A DNA stretch of 8,964 bases from WHSM01 sp050701815 (GCA_050701815.1 JBOGDL010000394.1:1-8964), one strand, 5' to 3'; shown: positions 1 to 6,317, counted from the stretch's first letter. Notes: generated from the letters alone by a model not told the origin. A program made the numbers and translations.

Positions 1-131
1 TCCAGATCAGCGGTGCTGTGCACGACCCGTTCCACCACGTCACGGGTACGCCGGGACATCCCGTTGGTGTCGACCTTGGTGCGTAGGATGCGGTACGACT
101 CCATCTCAATCGGCGGTACGGTGCGACTCAC
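1..131 (-). CDS. cbiC: Precorrin-8X methylmutase (CobH/CbiC family), N-terminal fragment
   Basis: Only the first 43 codons are in the window; the gene runs off the left edge. The GTG start at 131-129 is preceded by a good Shine-Dalgarno (AAGGGGA, complement of 141-147) with a 9-nt spacer, so it is preferred over the internal ATG at codon 10. The segment IEMESYRILRTKVD followed by VVERVVHSTADL matches the N-terminal pattern of the CobH/CbiC family, where the conserved histidine (here His38) takes part in the methyl shift from C-11 to C-12 that turns precorrin-8X into hydrogenobyrinate (or the cobalt-containing equivalent). This is a cytosolic step of the corrin pathway. No other cobalamin gene lies in the window, so aerobic and anaerobic routes cannot be told apart. 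The identification rests on about 40 residues and could be wrong, but the motif order is characteristic. Confidence 0.6.
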   Translation of the reverse strand, partial: MSRTVPPIEMESYRILRTKVDTNGMSRRTRDVVERVVHSTADL

Positions 132-489
132 AGCTTCGGCTCCCCTTCGTCAATCATGATCGCGTCGATCGTGCAGGGCCACGACGCCGTCACCTCCGAA
201 AGCAGCCGTACGGCTACGTAGAGTGCTCCCCGGAGGAGTGGATCGCGTAGGTCGCACACACTCACCAGCGCTGCTGCGATTCGCGCAGACGACCCTCGAA
301 GTCATGATCCTGCCAGCAACCGTCGCGGGCCGTGCAAGGTGACCTCCCGGGCCGCCGCCATCAGAGGCTTGATCAGCATTCGCCGCAGCCCGTCCATAGT
401 GGAAGATCTTGCCGGTTGAAAGCGCTGTCCGCTGACCCTCAGCCCGTGCCGCGGACCGGGTCATGCACCCGCTCTCGTAAGGTGGGACG
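132..489. other. Spacer between divergent methylmutase and methyltransferase genes
   Basis: This stretch of about 358 bp carries no convincing gene. It has the methylmutase ribosome binding site at its left end and a possible -10 box for the methyltransferase at its right end. No B12-box or riboswitch core is recognisable on the minus strand. Small dyads are present: a perfect 12-bp palindrome AGCCGTACGGCT at 204-215, CTGCG/CGCAG arms around 272-286, and CGGGT/ACCCG arms (5-nt loop) at 457-471. On the minus strand a reading frame is open from 301 down to a TGA at 130-128 that overlaps the methylmutase GTG. The same frame is also open from an ATG at 397 but is broken by a TGA at 304-302. This may be a decayed gene or chance. 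Confidence 0.5.
478..483 (+). promoter_or_regulatory. Possible -10 box, methyltransferase gene
   Basis: TAAGGT fits the actinobacterial TAnnnT pattern and ends 6 nt before the GTG at 490, which would make the transcript leaderless. No good -35 is visible. The same bases also read as a weak Shine-Dalgarno (AAGGTGGG), so the two explanations compete. Confidence 0.3.
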
Positions 490-1239
490 GTGCCGGAACC
501 AGTTTCATTCGACCGGGTCGCCGACGTGTACGACGCCACCCGAGGCGGCGCCGCCCGAGGCCGCCGGCTGGCGGGCGACATCCGAGATCTCCTGTTGCCG
601 GGGCGCACCCTGGAGGTGGGCGTCGGCACCGGGGTGGTCGCGCTCGGTCTGCGCGAACTCGGCTGCCAGGTGGCAGGCGTGGACATCGCTCCCAAAATGC
701 TCGCCCGGGCGTACGCCCGGCTGGGCGGCGTGGTCGCGTGCGGCGACGCGTCGGCGCTGCCGATCGCCAGCAGCTCAGTCGACAACGTGGTGTTCGTGCA
801 CGTGCTGCACCTCGTGAACGACTTGCGGCTCGCGGTCTCGGAGGCCGCCCGGGTGCTCCGCCCTGGCGGCAGGATGGCAGCCGTGCACGCCGCGCCTGAG
901 ATCGTCCCCGACGAGCTGAGCACGGTCGCGGCGCCGGCGCTCCCGCTGCGACATCGGCGCCCCGACACTGTCGACGCGGTGCGCAGCGCCGGAGCGGGCG
1001 TCAACTTGCGACACATCACGACCCGATTCTCGTCGCCAGCCATCATCGACGAAACCCCGTCCGGGCTTGCCGGCAAGTACCAGGACAGGGTTTTCGCCTG
1101 GTTGTGGAGCGTGGACGGGGCCACGTGGCAGCGGGTGGTGGCGCCGATGATCGCGGCGCTCCGGGCGCTGCCCGACCCGCACCGACCGCGCCGGCAGGTG
1201 ATCCGCACCACGATCACGGTGTTGGAGCGGCTGCCCTGA
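490..1239 (+). CDS. Class I SAM-dependent methyltransferase
   Basis: A 249-residue protein with the Rossmann-fold methyltransferase signature. The opening FDRVADVYDATRG is typical of UbiE/Methyltransf_11-like enzymes. Motif I (SAM-binding glycine loop) is LEVGVGTG at 41-48. The acidic residue at the end of strand 2, which binds the ribose hydroxyls, is Asp65 in AGVDIAPKML. GDASALPI at 85-92 is the adenine-contact region, and the loop RPGGR at 124-128 follows helix D. The length is normal for free-standing members. The C-terminal third (about 150-249) is the substrate-recognition part and gives no clue to substrate. There is no signal peptide or membrane segment, so it is cytosolic. The GTG start is supported by family alignment at the N-terminus and by AAGGTGGG or a leaderless TAAGGT box just upstream. 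It stands alone on its strand, so there is no operon hint; a small-molecule substrate is likely but unknown. Confidence 0.85.
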   Translation: MPEPVSFDRVADVYDATRGGAARGRRLAGDIRDLLLPGRTLEVGVGTGVVALGLRELGCQVAGVDIAPKMLARAYARLGGVVACGDASALPIASSSVDNVVFVHVLHLVNDLRLAVSEAARVLRPGGRMAAVHAAPEIVPDELSTVAAPALPLRHRRPDTVDAVRSAGAGVNLRHITTRFSSPAIIDETPSGLAGKYQDRVFAWLWSVDGATWQRVVAPMIAALRALPDPHRPRRQVIRTTITVLERLP

Positions 1240-1264
1240 TCAGCCGCCGTTAAGCCTGATCAGG
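1235..1264. terminator. Bidirectional hairpin between convergent genes
   Basis: CCTGATCAG (1235-1243) and CTGATCAGG (1256-1264) are perfect reverse complements separated by a 12-nt loop. The stem overlaps the stop codons of both the methyltransferase (1237-1239) and the NYN-domain gene (1260-1262), so one hairpin can end transcription from both sides. There is no U-tract, which is usual in actinobacteria. Confidence 0.55.
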
Positions 1265-1676
1265 TAGGGCCCGGGTCGCGGGAGCGGATCGGCCAGACCG
1301 CCCTGGGACCGATCACTTCGGCGCCGTACGCCGCCACCCGAGCCCGCAGCCCCCGGTCAGCGGTGACCACCAGGCACCGGCCGGCAGTCTCCCGCGCCAA
1401 CTCGGCGATCGCGTCATCACCGCTGCCCGCGGCGGACACCACCCGCACTCCAGGCACGCTGCCGAGGCCGCGGGCGGCGCCCTCCACCACCATCACCAGC
1501 TTGATCGGGCCACCCCGCACCCAGTCCGGACCCGCGGGCAGGCCGGTCTCGGCCAACGGCGCCAAGGCGTCCCGGAGCCGCTCCGCGGAGCCGAGGCGAT
1601 CCCGCCACCAACCGTCCGGCACTGAGCCCACCACGTTCGCGGCGTCCACCACGACCAGCGGCGGCTCACTCGGCAT
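1260..1676 (-). CDS. NYN/PIN-like putative ribonuclease domain protein
   Basis: A 138-residue protein made of a single compact NYN/PIN-type domain. The first strand ends in VVVDAANVVGS, with Asp11 and Asn14 matching the first acidic site and the Asn common in this fold. VMVVEGAARG (62-70, Glu65) forms the next strand. GSGDDAIAEL (Asp87, Asp88) and VVTADRGLRARV (Asp107) supply the remaining acidic positions expected for a metal-dependent nuclease. Similar small actinobacterial proteins are often labelled NTP pyrophosphohydrolase without good reason; the acidic layout fits PIN/NYN nucleases better. The ATG at 1676 lies inside the last codons of kbl, an 11-nt overlap, and no strong Shine-Dalgarno is visible, so translation is probably coupled to kbl. 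Substrate and any link to threonine breakdown are unknown. It is cytosolic, with no signal peptide. Confidence 0.7.
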   Translation of the reverse strand: MPSEPPLVVVDAANVVGSVPDGWWRDRLGSAERLRDALAPLAETGLPAGPDWVRGGPIKLVMVVEGAARGLGSVPGVRVVSAAGSGDDAIAELARETAGRCLVVTADRGLRARVAAYGAEVIGPRAVWPIRSRDPGPT

Positions 1677-2892
1677 GCGCGTCCGGGCTCTCGTCAGGTC
1701 GCGCGCTCAGCTGCGCCCGGGCGTCGATGAACGCCTGCACGGCTCGCTCCACGTCCTGCGTGGAGTGGGCGGCGGAGAGCTGCACCCGGATCCGCGCCTG
1801 CCCCTTGGGCACCACCGGGTACGAGAAGCCGATCACGTAGATCCCCTGGGCGAGCAGCGCGTCGGCCAGCTTCGCCGCTTCAGCAGCGTCACCGATCATC
1901 ACCGGTGTGATCGGGTGATCACCCGGGACGATGTCGAAACCCGCCTCGGTCATTTGGGAGCGGAACAACGCCGTGTTGGCGCGCAGCCGCTCCCGTAGCT
2001 CTCCCGAGGTCGACAGCAGCTCCAGCACCTTCAGGGACGCCGCCACGATCGCCGGCGCCACCGAGTTGGAGAACAGGTACGGCCGGGAGCGCTGCCGCAG
2101 CATCTCAACGATCTCGGAGCGGGCGGCCACGTACCCGCCGGAGGCGCCGCCCAACGCCTTGCCCAAGGTTCCGGTGAGAATGTCGACCCGGTCGATCACG
2201 TCGTGCAACTCGTGGGTGCCGCGGCCGTTCTCCCCGATGAAGCCGACCGCGTGCGAGTCGTCCACCATCACCAGCGCCTGGTAGCGCTCCGCCAGGTCGC
2301 AAATCTGGTCCAGCGGGGCGACGTGCCCGTCCATGGAGAACACCCCGTCGGTGACGATGAGGCGGTGCCGAGCGTCGGCGGACTCCTTCAGCCTGGCCTC
2401 GAGCTCGGCCATGTCCCGGTTGGCGTACCGCATCCGGCGGGCTTTGCACAACCGCACCCCGTCGATGATGCTGGCATGGTTGAGCGCGTCGGAGATCACC
2501 ACGTCCGACTCGCCCAGCAGCACCTCGAAGATCCCGCCGTTGGCGTCGAAGCAGGAGCTGTAGAGGATGGCGTCGTCGGTCCCGAGGAACTCCGCCAAGC
2601 GCTGCTCCAGCTGCTTGTGGATGGTCTGGGTGCCGCAGATGAAGCGCACCGAGGCCATTCCGAAGCCCCACTCGTCCAGCGCCGCTTTGGCCGCCGCGAT
2701 CACCCCAGGGTGGTCCGCGAGACCGAGATAGTTGTTGGCGCAGAAATTCAGCGCCGGCTCATCACGGCTGCCGTCGCTGACGCTGACCCGTGCCCGCTGC
2801 GGGGAGGCGATCACGCGTTCGGTCTTGTGCAGGCCGGCGTCCCGGATGTCCCGCAGCGCAGCGGTGAGCTCCTCGCGCATGGTCGTGAACAT
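1666..2892 (-). CDS. kbl: Glycine C-acetyltransferase (2-amino-3-ketobutyrate CoA ligase)
   Basis: A 408-residue PLP enzyme of the alpha-oxoamine synthase family, close to the usual 397-400 residues. It cleaves 2-amino-3-ketobutyrate with CoA to glycine and acetyl-CoA, the second step of threonine breakdown, in the cytosol. Visible motifs are FCANNYLGLADHP (50-62), MASVRFICGTQTIHKQLE (79-96), NHASIIDG with the PLP-stacking His139, VDDSHAVGF (Asp211, His214), and TGTLGKALGGASGGY where Lys245 forms the Schiff base. Arg369 in RVQLSAAH matches the carboxylate-binding arginine. The ATG at 2892 is chosen because AGGGA (2901-2905 on the complement) lies 8 nt upstream. Met5 is a possible later start. 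The open frame continues upstream to 3774, but that extension is antisense to tdh and is not protein-like. The first gene of the operon, tdh, is 140 bp upstream; the downstream NYN gene overlaps the 3' end. The tail after about residue 395 is a short, weakly conserved extension. Confidence 0.97.
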   Translation of the reverse strand: MFTTMREELTAALRDIRDAGLHKTERVIASPQRARVSVSDGSRDEPALNFCANNYLGLADHPGVIAAAKAALDEWGFGMASVRFICGTQTIHKQLEQRLAEFLGTDDAILYSSCFDANGGIFEVLLGESDVVISDALNHASIIDGVRLCKARRMRYANRDMAELEARLKESADARHRLIVTDGVFSMDGHVAPLDQICDLAERYQALVMVDDSHAVGFIGENGRGTHELHDVIDRVDILTGTLGKALGGASGGYVAARSEIVEMLRQRSRPYLFSNSVAPAIVAASLKVLELLSTSGELRERLRANTALFRSQMTEAGFDIVPGDHPITPVMIGDAAEAAKLADALLAQGIYVIGFSYPVVPKGQARIRVQLSAAHSTQDVERAVQAFIDARAQLSARPDESPDAHAE

Positions 2893-3032
2893 TCGACATG
2901 TCCCTTTCAAGAGTCGGTCCCTGCCGCTGGAGCGTGCTTCCTCAGTCCGTTGACCTGCCGTGCGCCGCGACCCATGAGGCGCCCCCGTGCCCGCAGAGCA
3001 CGCGCCGCTGCTGAGGCCGGGGCGCCCGTTCC
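2893..3032 (-). other. Intercistronic region tdh-kbl with compound hairpin
   Basis: The 140-bp gap contains a nested structure: an outer stem GGCGCCCC (2978-2985) with GGGGCGCC (3019-3026), and inside it CGTGC (2986-2990) with GCACG (2998-3002) around a 7-nt loop. It sits directly after the tdh stop. It could be a partial terminator, an mRNA-end stabiliser that sets the tdh:kbl ratio, or a processing site. The kbl Shine-Dalgarno lies at the far end of the gap. Confidence 0.5.
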
Positions 3033-4109
3033 TCAGGCGGTCAGGTGTGGACGGGTCCAGTCCAACACGATCTTGCCGCAACGCCCGGAGCGGGCCTCGT
3101 CGAACGCGGCCTGGTGGTCGGCGTAGCCATAGCGCCCTGTGATCACCGGCGAGAGATCCAGCCCGCCCTGGCTGAGCAGCACGGACATCGCGTACCAGGT
3201 CTCGAACATCTCCCGCCCGTAGATGCCCTTGATGGTGAGCATGTGGGTGACCACCCGGCCGAAGTCCACCGCGATGTCCTCGGTCGGCAGCCCCAGCATC
3301 GCGATCCGGCCGCCGTGGGTCATGTTCGCGATCATCTCCCGCAACGCGGAGGGCTGGCCGGACATCTCCAGGCCGACGTCGAAGCCCTCCTTCATCTCGA
3401 GGGAACGCTGGGCATCCGCGATCGGGGCCCGGCTCACGTCCACCGCCAGGCTGACACCGACCTTCTCGGCCAGCCGCAGCCGGTACTCGCTCACGTCGGT
3501 GATCACCACGTGACGGGCCCCGGCGTGACGTGCCACAGCCGCGGCCATGATCCCGATCGGACCGGCGCCGGTGATCAGCACATCCTCGCCGAACACGTTG
3601 AACGTGGTCGCGGTGTGCACCGCGTTGCCGAACGGGTCGAACACGGCGGCCACATCCAGGTCGATCGGGCTGTCGGCGGCCGAACCGTGCACCCACACGT
3701 TGCCAGCTGGCAGGGCCAGGTACTCGGCGAACGCGCCATCGGTGTGCACTCCGAGCCCCAGGGTCCGGATGCACAGGTGACGACGTCCTGCCATGCAGTT
3801 GCGACAGCGCCCACAGACCAGGTGCCCCTCCCCGCTGACCAGGTCGCCGACCCGGATCGGACGCTCGGCGGCCTGCACCGCCGACCCGATCTCCACCACC
3901 TCCCCCACGAACTCGTGGCCGGGGGTGATGGGCGGGGTGACCGTTTGCGCCGCCCAGTCGTCCCAGGAATCGATGTGCAGGTCTGTGCCGCAGATCCCGG
4001 TGCGCAGCACGCGAATCAACACATCGGTGTCGCCGATCCCCGGCGTGGGGCGGTCGACCAGGCGCAGACCAGGCTCGGCAGCAGCTTTGACTAGGGCCTT
4101 CACGTCCAC
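3033..4109 (-). CDS. tdh: L-threonine 3-dehydrogenase (zinc, medium-chain type)
   Basis: It oxidises L-threonine with NAD+ to 2-amino-3-ketobutyrate, the substrate of the neighbouring kbl product. Numbering from GTG 4109 (358 aa): catalytic zinc ligands Cys40 (RTGICGTDLHID), His65 and Glu66 (PGHEFVGE); structural zinc cysteines 99, 102, 105 and 113 (CGRCRNC...HLC); FDPFGNAVHTA at 157-167; NAD-binding GAGPIGIMAAA at 181-191; GFDVGLEMSG and KGIYGREMFETWY in the C-terminal half. These are diagnostic for TDH rather than other alcohol dehydrogenases. The open frame extends to a GTG at 4178, but known enzymes begin at the MKAL-like segment, and codons 4178-4110 use TTT, CCA, ACA, GGT, GTT and AGG, unlike the rest of the gene. 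That favours GTG 4109 or the next GTG at 4103. No clear Shine-Dalgarno decides between them. It is the first gene of a tdh-kbl-NYN operon, with a perfect dyad 10 bp upstream of 4109. Confidence 0.95.
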   Translation of the reverse strand: MDVKALVKAAAEPGLRLVDRPTPGIGDTDVLIRVLRTGICGTDLHIDSWDDWAAQTVTPPITPGHEFVGEVVEIGSAVQAAERPIRVGDLVSGEGHLVCGRCRNCMAGRRHLCIRTLGLGVHTDGAFAEYLALPAGNVWVHGSAADSPIDLDVAAVFDPFGNAVHTATTFNVFGEDVLITGAGPIGIMAAAVARHAGARHVVITDVSEYRLRLAEKVGVSLAVDVSRAPIADAQRSLEMKEGFDVGLEMSGQPSALREMIANMTHGGRIAMLGLPTEDIAVDFGRVVTHMLTIKGIYGREMFETWYAMSVLLSQGGLDLSPVITGRYGYADHQAAFDEARSGRCGKIVLDWTRPHLTA

Positions 4110-4118
4110 CAGTGTCGC

Positions 4119-4139
4119 GCGCCTGGTTTCACCAGGCGC
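4119..4139. promoter_or_regulatory. Perfect 8-bp-arm dyad before tdh
   Basis: GCGCCTGG (4119-4126) and CCAGGCGC (4132-4139) are exact reverse complements with a 5-nt centre TTTCA. The dyad lies 10 bp upstream of the preferred tdh start at 4109, so it is either an operator or a leader-RNA hairpin over the initiation region. If the longer GTG 4178 start were real, it would instead be coding. Confidence 0.45.
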
Positions 4140-4197
4140 CGCAACCCCACCTGTTGGCCGAAAGTCGGTGTCCGACACCCACGGTCACCGCGGCAAA

Positions 4198-4203
4198 GCT
4201 TAC
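4198..4203 (-). promoter_or_regulatory. Possible tdh -10 box
   Basis: On the minus strand these bases read TAAGCT, a TAnnnT match. With a 17-bp spacer, the -35 position would fall at 4226-4221, inside the 18-bp palindrome, which would fit control by a repressor. The -35 sequence itself (ATCGAT) is poor. A second candidate is a perfect TTGACA on the minus strand at 4286-4281, without a good -10 at normal spacing. Confidence 0.3.
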
Positions 4204-4206
4204 GGG

Positions 4207-4234
4207 TTGTCCGGTATCGCATCGATGCGATAAC
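4207..4234 (+). promoter_or_regulatory. Possible lipase promoter flanking the palindrome
   Basis: TTGTCC (4207-4212), a 16-bp spacer and GATAAC (4229-4234) each match 4 of 6 positions of the sigma-70 type consensus. The 18-bp palindrome fills the spacer and runs into the -10. The leader to the lipase ATG would be about 95 nt. This is a by-eye match only. Confidence 0.25.
4215..4232. promoter_or_regulatory. Perfect 18-bp palindrome, candidate operator
   Basis: TATCGCATCGATGCGATA is identical to its reverse complement, with even symmetry and a central CG step. It sits in the divergent region between tdh and the lipase gene, and a further half-site TGCGAT occurs at 4236-4241. Length and symmetry suit a dimeric helix-turn-helix repressor of LacI, TetR or GntR type. 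Which protein binds it is not shown by the sequence. Confidence 0.6.
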
Positions 4235-4323
4235 TGCGATCATCCGGCGGAATTGCCCCTTGCTTACGACCTACTGCGGCTGTCAAGCTCATTGCAAATT
4301 TCTTTCGTGAACGGGGTTTCGCC

Positions 4324-4329
4324 AGGAGG
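4324..4329 (+). promoter_or_regulatory. Ribosome binding site of lipase gene
   Basis: A consensus AGGAGG ends 5 nt before ATG 4335 and fixes that start. An ATG at 4331 is too close and in another frame. Confidence 0.8.
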
Positions 4330-4334
4330 CATGC

Positions 4335-5186
4335 ATGGGCAGGGCAACAACTCACTGGAGGCGACGAGCCACGACCGTGGCGATGGCCGCCGTGCTCGGC
4401 GCCGCGGGCGCGCTGATCGGCGGCGCCACGCCCGCGGTCGCGGCCACGCCGTACACGGCGTTGGGTGACTCGTACTCCTCTGGGGTGGGCACCCGCTCGT
4501 ACTACGACGACGGCAGCAACTGCCAACGTTCCCCGTACGCGTACCCGGTGATCGACGCCAACCGGCTCGGGGCGACGCTGAAGTTCGCGGCGTGCTCGGG
4601 CGCCCGCACCGGGGATGTGCTGAACAACCAGCTCGACAGCCTCAACAGCACCACTCGCTACGTCACGATCTCGATCGGCGGCAACGACGCCGGCTTCTCC
4701 TCGGTGATCACCCAGTGCGCCAAGCCGTGGCCGTACACCTGCTGGGGCGACATCGACGCGGCCCAGAACTACATCCGCAACACCCTGCCGTCTCGCTTGA
4801 ACCAGGTGTACACGGCGATCAAGAACCGCGCGCCCAACGCCCGGGTGGTGGTGGTCGGCTACCCCCGGATCTTCAACGGCGAGGAGTGCAACGCGGTGGC
4901 CCGGATCAGCCCCGGTGAGCAGGCTGAGCTGAACCAGACCGCCGATCTGTTGGCCACCACGACCATGGGGCGGGCGCAGGCGTACGGGTTCGGCTTCGTG
5001 GACTCGCGCGCCGCGTTCATCGGGCACGCGGTCTGCGACGACACGGAGTGGGTCAACGGCACCTCGTGGCCGATCTCCGAGTCGTACCACCCGAATCGTT
5101 CGGGGCAGGTCGGCTACGCCAACCTGGTGGAGACCAAGCTCCGCAACGGCGTCACCTCCCGGCCGGACAACTCCAGCGCGGCGTGA
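4335..5186 (+). CDS. Secreted SGNH/GDSL esterase-lipase
   Basis: A 283-residue extracellular serine esterase, of the length expected for actinomycete SGNH lipases like that of Streptomyces rimosus. The N-terminus has an arginine-rich start (HWRRRATT), a hydrophobic stretch at 14-30 and a probable signal peptidase site after ATPAVA (36/37). Block I is LGDSYSSG with nucleophile Ser46. Block II is ACSGA with oxyanion-hole Gly89. Block III is GGND at 115-118 with Asn117. Block V is ESYHPN with catalytic His252; Ser250 sits before it, and actinomycete members use a backbone carbonyl here rather than an acid, as in a dyad. Six cysteines at 63, 87, 128, 136, 185 and 234 are spaced like the three disulfides of the S. 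rimosus enzyme (24, 8 and 49 apart here). It probably hydrolyses acyl esters outside the cell. It is a single-gene unit with a strong ribosome binding site, and its control region is shared with tdh. Confidence 0.93.
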   Translation: MGRATTHWRRRATTVAMAAVLGAAGALIGGATPAVAATPYTALGDSYSSGVGTRSYYDDGSNCQRSPYAYPVIDANRLGATLKFAACSGARTGDVLNNQLDSLNSTTRYVTISIGGNDAGFSSVITQCAKPWPYTCWGDIDAAQNYIRNTLPSRLNQVYTAIKNRAPNARVVVVGYPRIFNGEECNAVARISPGEQAELNQTADLLATTTMGRAQAYGFGFVDSRAAFIGHAVCDDTEWVNGTSWPISESYHPNRSGQVGYANLVETKLRNGVTSRPDNSSAA

Positions 5187-5209
5187 GCCCGCCTGTCACG
5201 TGGCTCGTC

Positions 5210-5239
5210 CAGCCGGCCTGACCTCGCTCAGGCCGGCTG
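5210..5239. terminator. Strong bidirectional terminator, lipase and lacI-type gene
   Basis: CAGCCGGCCTGA (5210-5221) pairs perfectly with TCAGGCCGGCTG (5228-5239) around a 6-nt loop CCTCGC. It lies 24 nt after the lipase stop and covers the stop codon and last codons of the convergent repressor gene (TGA at 5230-5228). The GC-rich 12-bp stem without a U-tract fits actinobacterial intrinsic terminators. Confidence 0.8.
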
Positions 5240-6256
5240 ACGGGTCTCGGAACCGCTGACCGGGCCCCGCCCAGAAGTGCCGCGCACGTGCAGCTCAGTC
5301 TTGAGCACCACGGTGCCGGGCTGCTTGTCCGGGTCCTCGATGCGGGCCGCGAGCATCAAGGCGGCGGTGCGACCCAGCTGGTACGTGGGCTGCCCCACCG
5401 TGGTGAGCGCGGGCCGCACCAGGTTCGCCCACGGCAGGTCGTCGAAGGCCACCACACCGATCTGGTCGGGCACCGCGACACCGCGCGCCAACAGGCATTC
5501 CAAGGCGCCGACCGCCATCAGGTTGTTGGCCACGAACACCGCGTCCGGCCGATCGTCAGCGTCGAGCAGGCTGGCCATCGCCTGATACCCGCCGGGTTCC
5601 CGGAAGTCGGCGTGCCGCACCAGGGCGACGTCCGGCTCCTGGCCAGTGTTGATCAGCGCCCGCTGGTAGCCCCGCAGCCGGCGCTCCGCGGTGGAGATGC
5701 CAGCCGGGCCGGTGACACAGGCGATCCGCTGGTAGCCGTTGGAGAGCAGGTGGGCGGTCGCCTCGGCGGCGCCCTGCTCGTTGTCGACCAACACCGTGTC
5801 GACGGCCACCCCCGGCAGCTCCCGGTCGATCACCACCACGGAGGTGTTCGCCGCGATCAACCGCCGCACCCCCTCGGGGTCACCGGACGGTGACATGATC
5901 ACGCCGGCCATCTGCTCGGCCAGCGCCACCGACACGTAGTCAGCCTCCTTCTCGGGGTCCTCGTCGCTGTTGCACAGCACCACCGAGTACGCGCTGGACC
6001 GCGCCACATCCTCCACGCCGCGCACCAGCGAGGTGAAGAACGGGTTCCCCACATCGGAGATGATCGCCGCCCACAGGCTGGTGCGGCTGCGTCGCAGGTT
6101 GCGAGCCAGCGCGTTGGGGCGGTACCCGAGATCGGTCACCGCGACTCTCACCCGCTCCGCGAGATGAGGGTCCACAGACGCGTGTCCGTTGAGCACCCGC
6201 GACACGGTGGCCGCCGAGACCTCGGCGCGTTGTGCCACGTCGTAGATGGTCGCCAT
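5228..6256 (-). CDS. LacI-family transcriptional repressor
   Basis: A 342-residue regulator with the standard LacI/PurR build. Residues 3-22 (IYDVAQRAEVSAATVSRVLN) form the helix-turn-helix, and NALARNLRRSRT at 48-59 is the hinge helix that enters the minor groove. From about 61 a periplasmic-binding-protein-like sensor domain follows, with SDVGNPFF at 67-74, GVIMSP, VVIDRELPG at 141-149, VTGP, RLRGYQRAL, VFVANNLMAVGAL at 240-251 and VVAFDDLPWANLVRPALTTV at 268-287. The FDDLPWA form resembles sugar-responsive members, so a sugar or related small ligand is likely; the exact one cannot be read. ATG 6256 has AAGGA 9 nt upstream. No sugar transport or sugar enzyme gene is adjacent, which is unusual for this family. 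Candidate targets are its own promoter, the divergent TPR-WG gene, or the palindrome before the lipase. Confidence 0.95.
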   Translation of the reverse strand: MATIYDVAQRAEVSAATVSRVLNGHASVDPHLAERVRVAVTDLGYRPNALARNLRRSRTSLWAAIISDVGNPFFTSLVRGVEDVARSSAYSVVLCNSDEDPEKEADYVSVALAEQMAGVIMSPSGDPEGVRRLIAANTSVVVIDRELPGVAVDTVLVDNEQGAAEATAHLLSNGYQRIACVTGPAGISTAERRLRGYQRALINTGQEPDVALVRHADFREPGGYQAMASLLDADDRPDAVFVANNLMAVGALECLLARGVAVPDQIGVVAFDDLPWANLVRPALTTVGQPTYQLGRTAALMLAARIEDPDKQPGTVVLKTELHVRGTSGRGPVSGSETRQPA

Positions 6257-6317
6257 GCTGGACGTTCCTTCGCTCGACGGTCAGCTGCGGACTCTCGTCC
6301 ATCGTGTCAGACCGCCC

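Noticed and set aside
132..489. Cobalamin riboswitch ahead of the methylmutase
   Set aside because: No B12-box-like sequence or recognisable core was found on the minus strand, and the reading frame and ribosome binding site directly precede the gene.
150..1217. Long minus-strand open frame (355 codons)
   Set aside because: Antisense to the well-supported methyltransferase. The translation is Arg/Ser/Ala/Thr-rich, low in complexity and has no family motif, as expected of a GC-rich shadow frame.
2893..3774. N-terminal extension of the kbl frame into tdh
   Set aside because: It overlaps tdh in the wrong frame and reads as Arg/Gly-rich noise. KBL family length and the Shine-Dalgarno before 2892 fix the start.
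4201..4250. tRNA-like fold suggested by the palindrome and CCGG flanks
   Set aside because: There is no T-loop GTTCRA motif, acceptor stem or cloverleaf; the symmetry is better explained as a protein-binding palindrome.
4200..5090. Minus-strand open frame of 296 codons opposite the lipase
   Set aside because: The lipase has a signal peptide, all SGNH blocks and a consensus ribosome binding site. The opposite frame has no motif.
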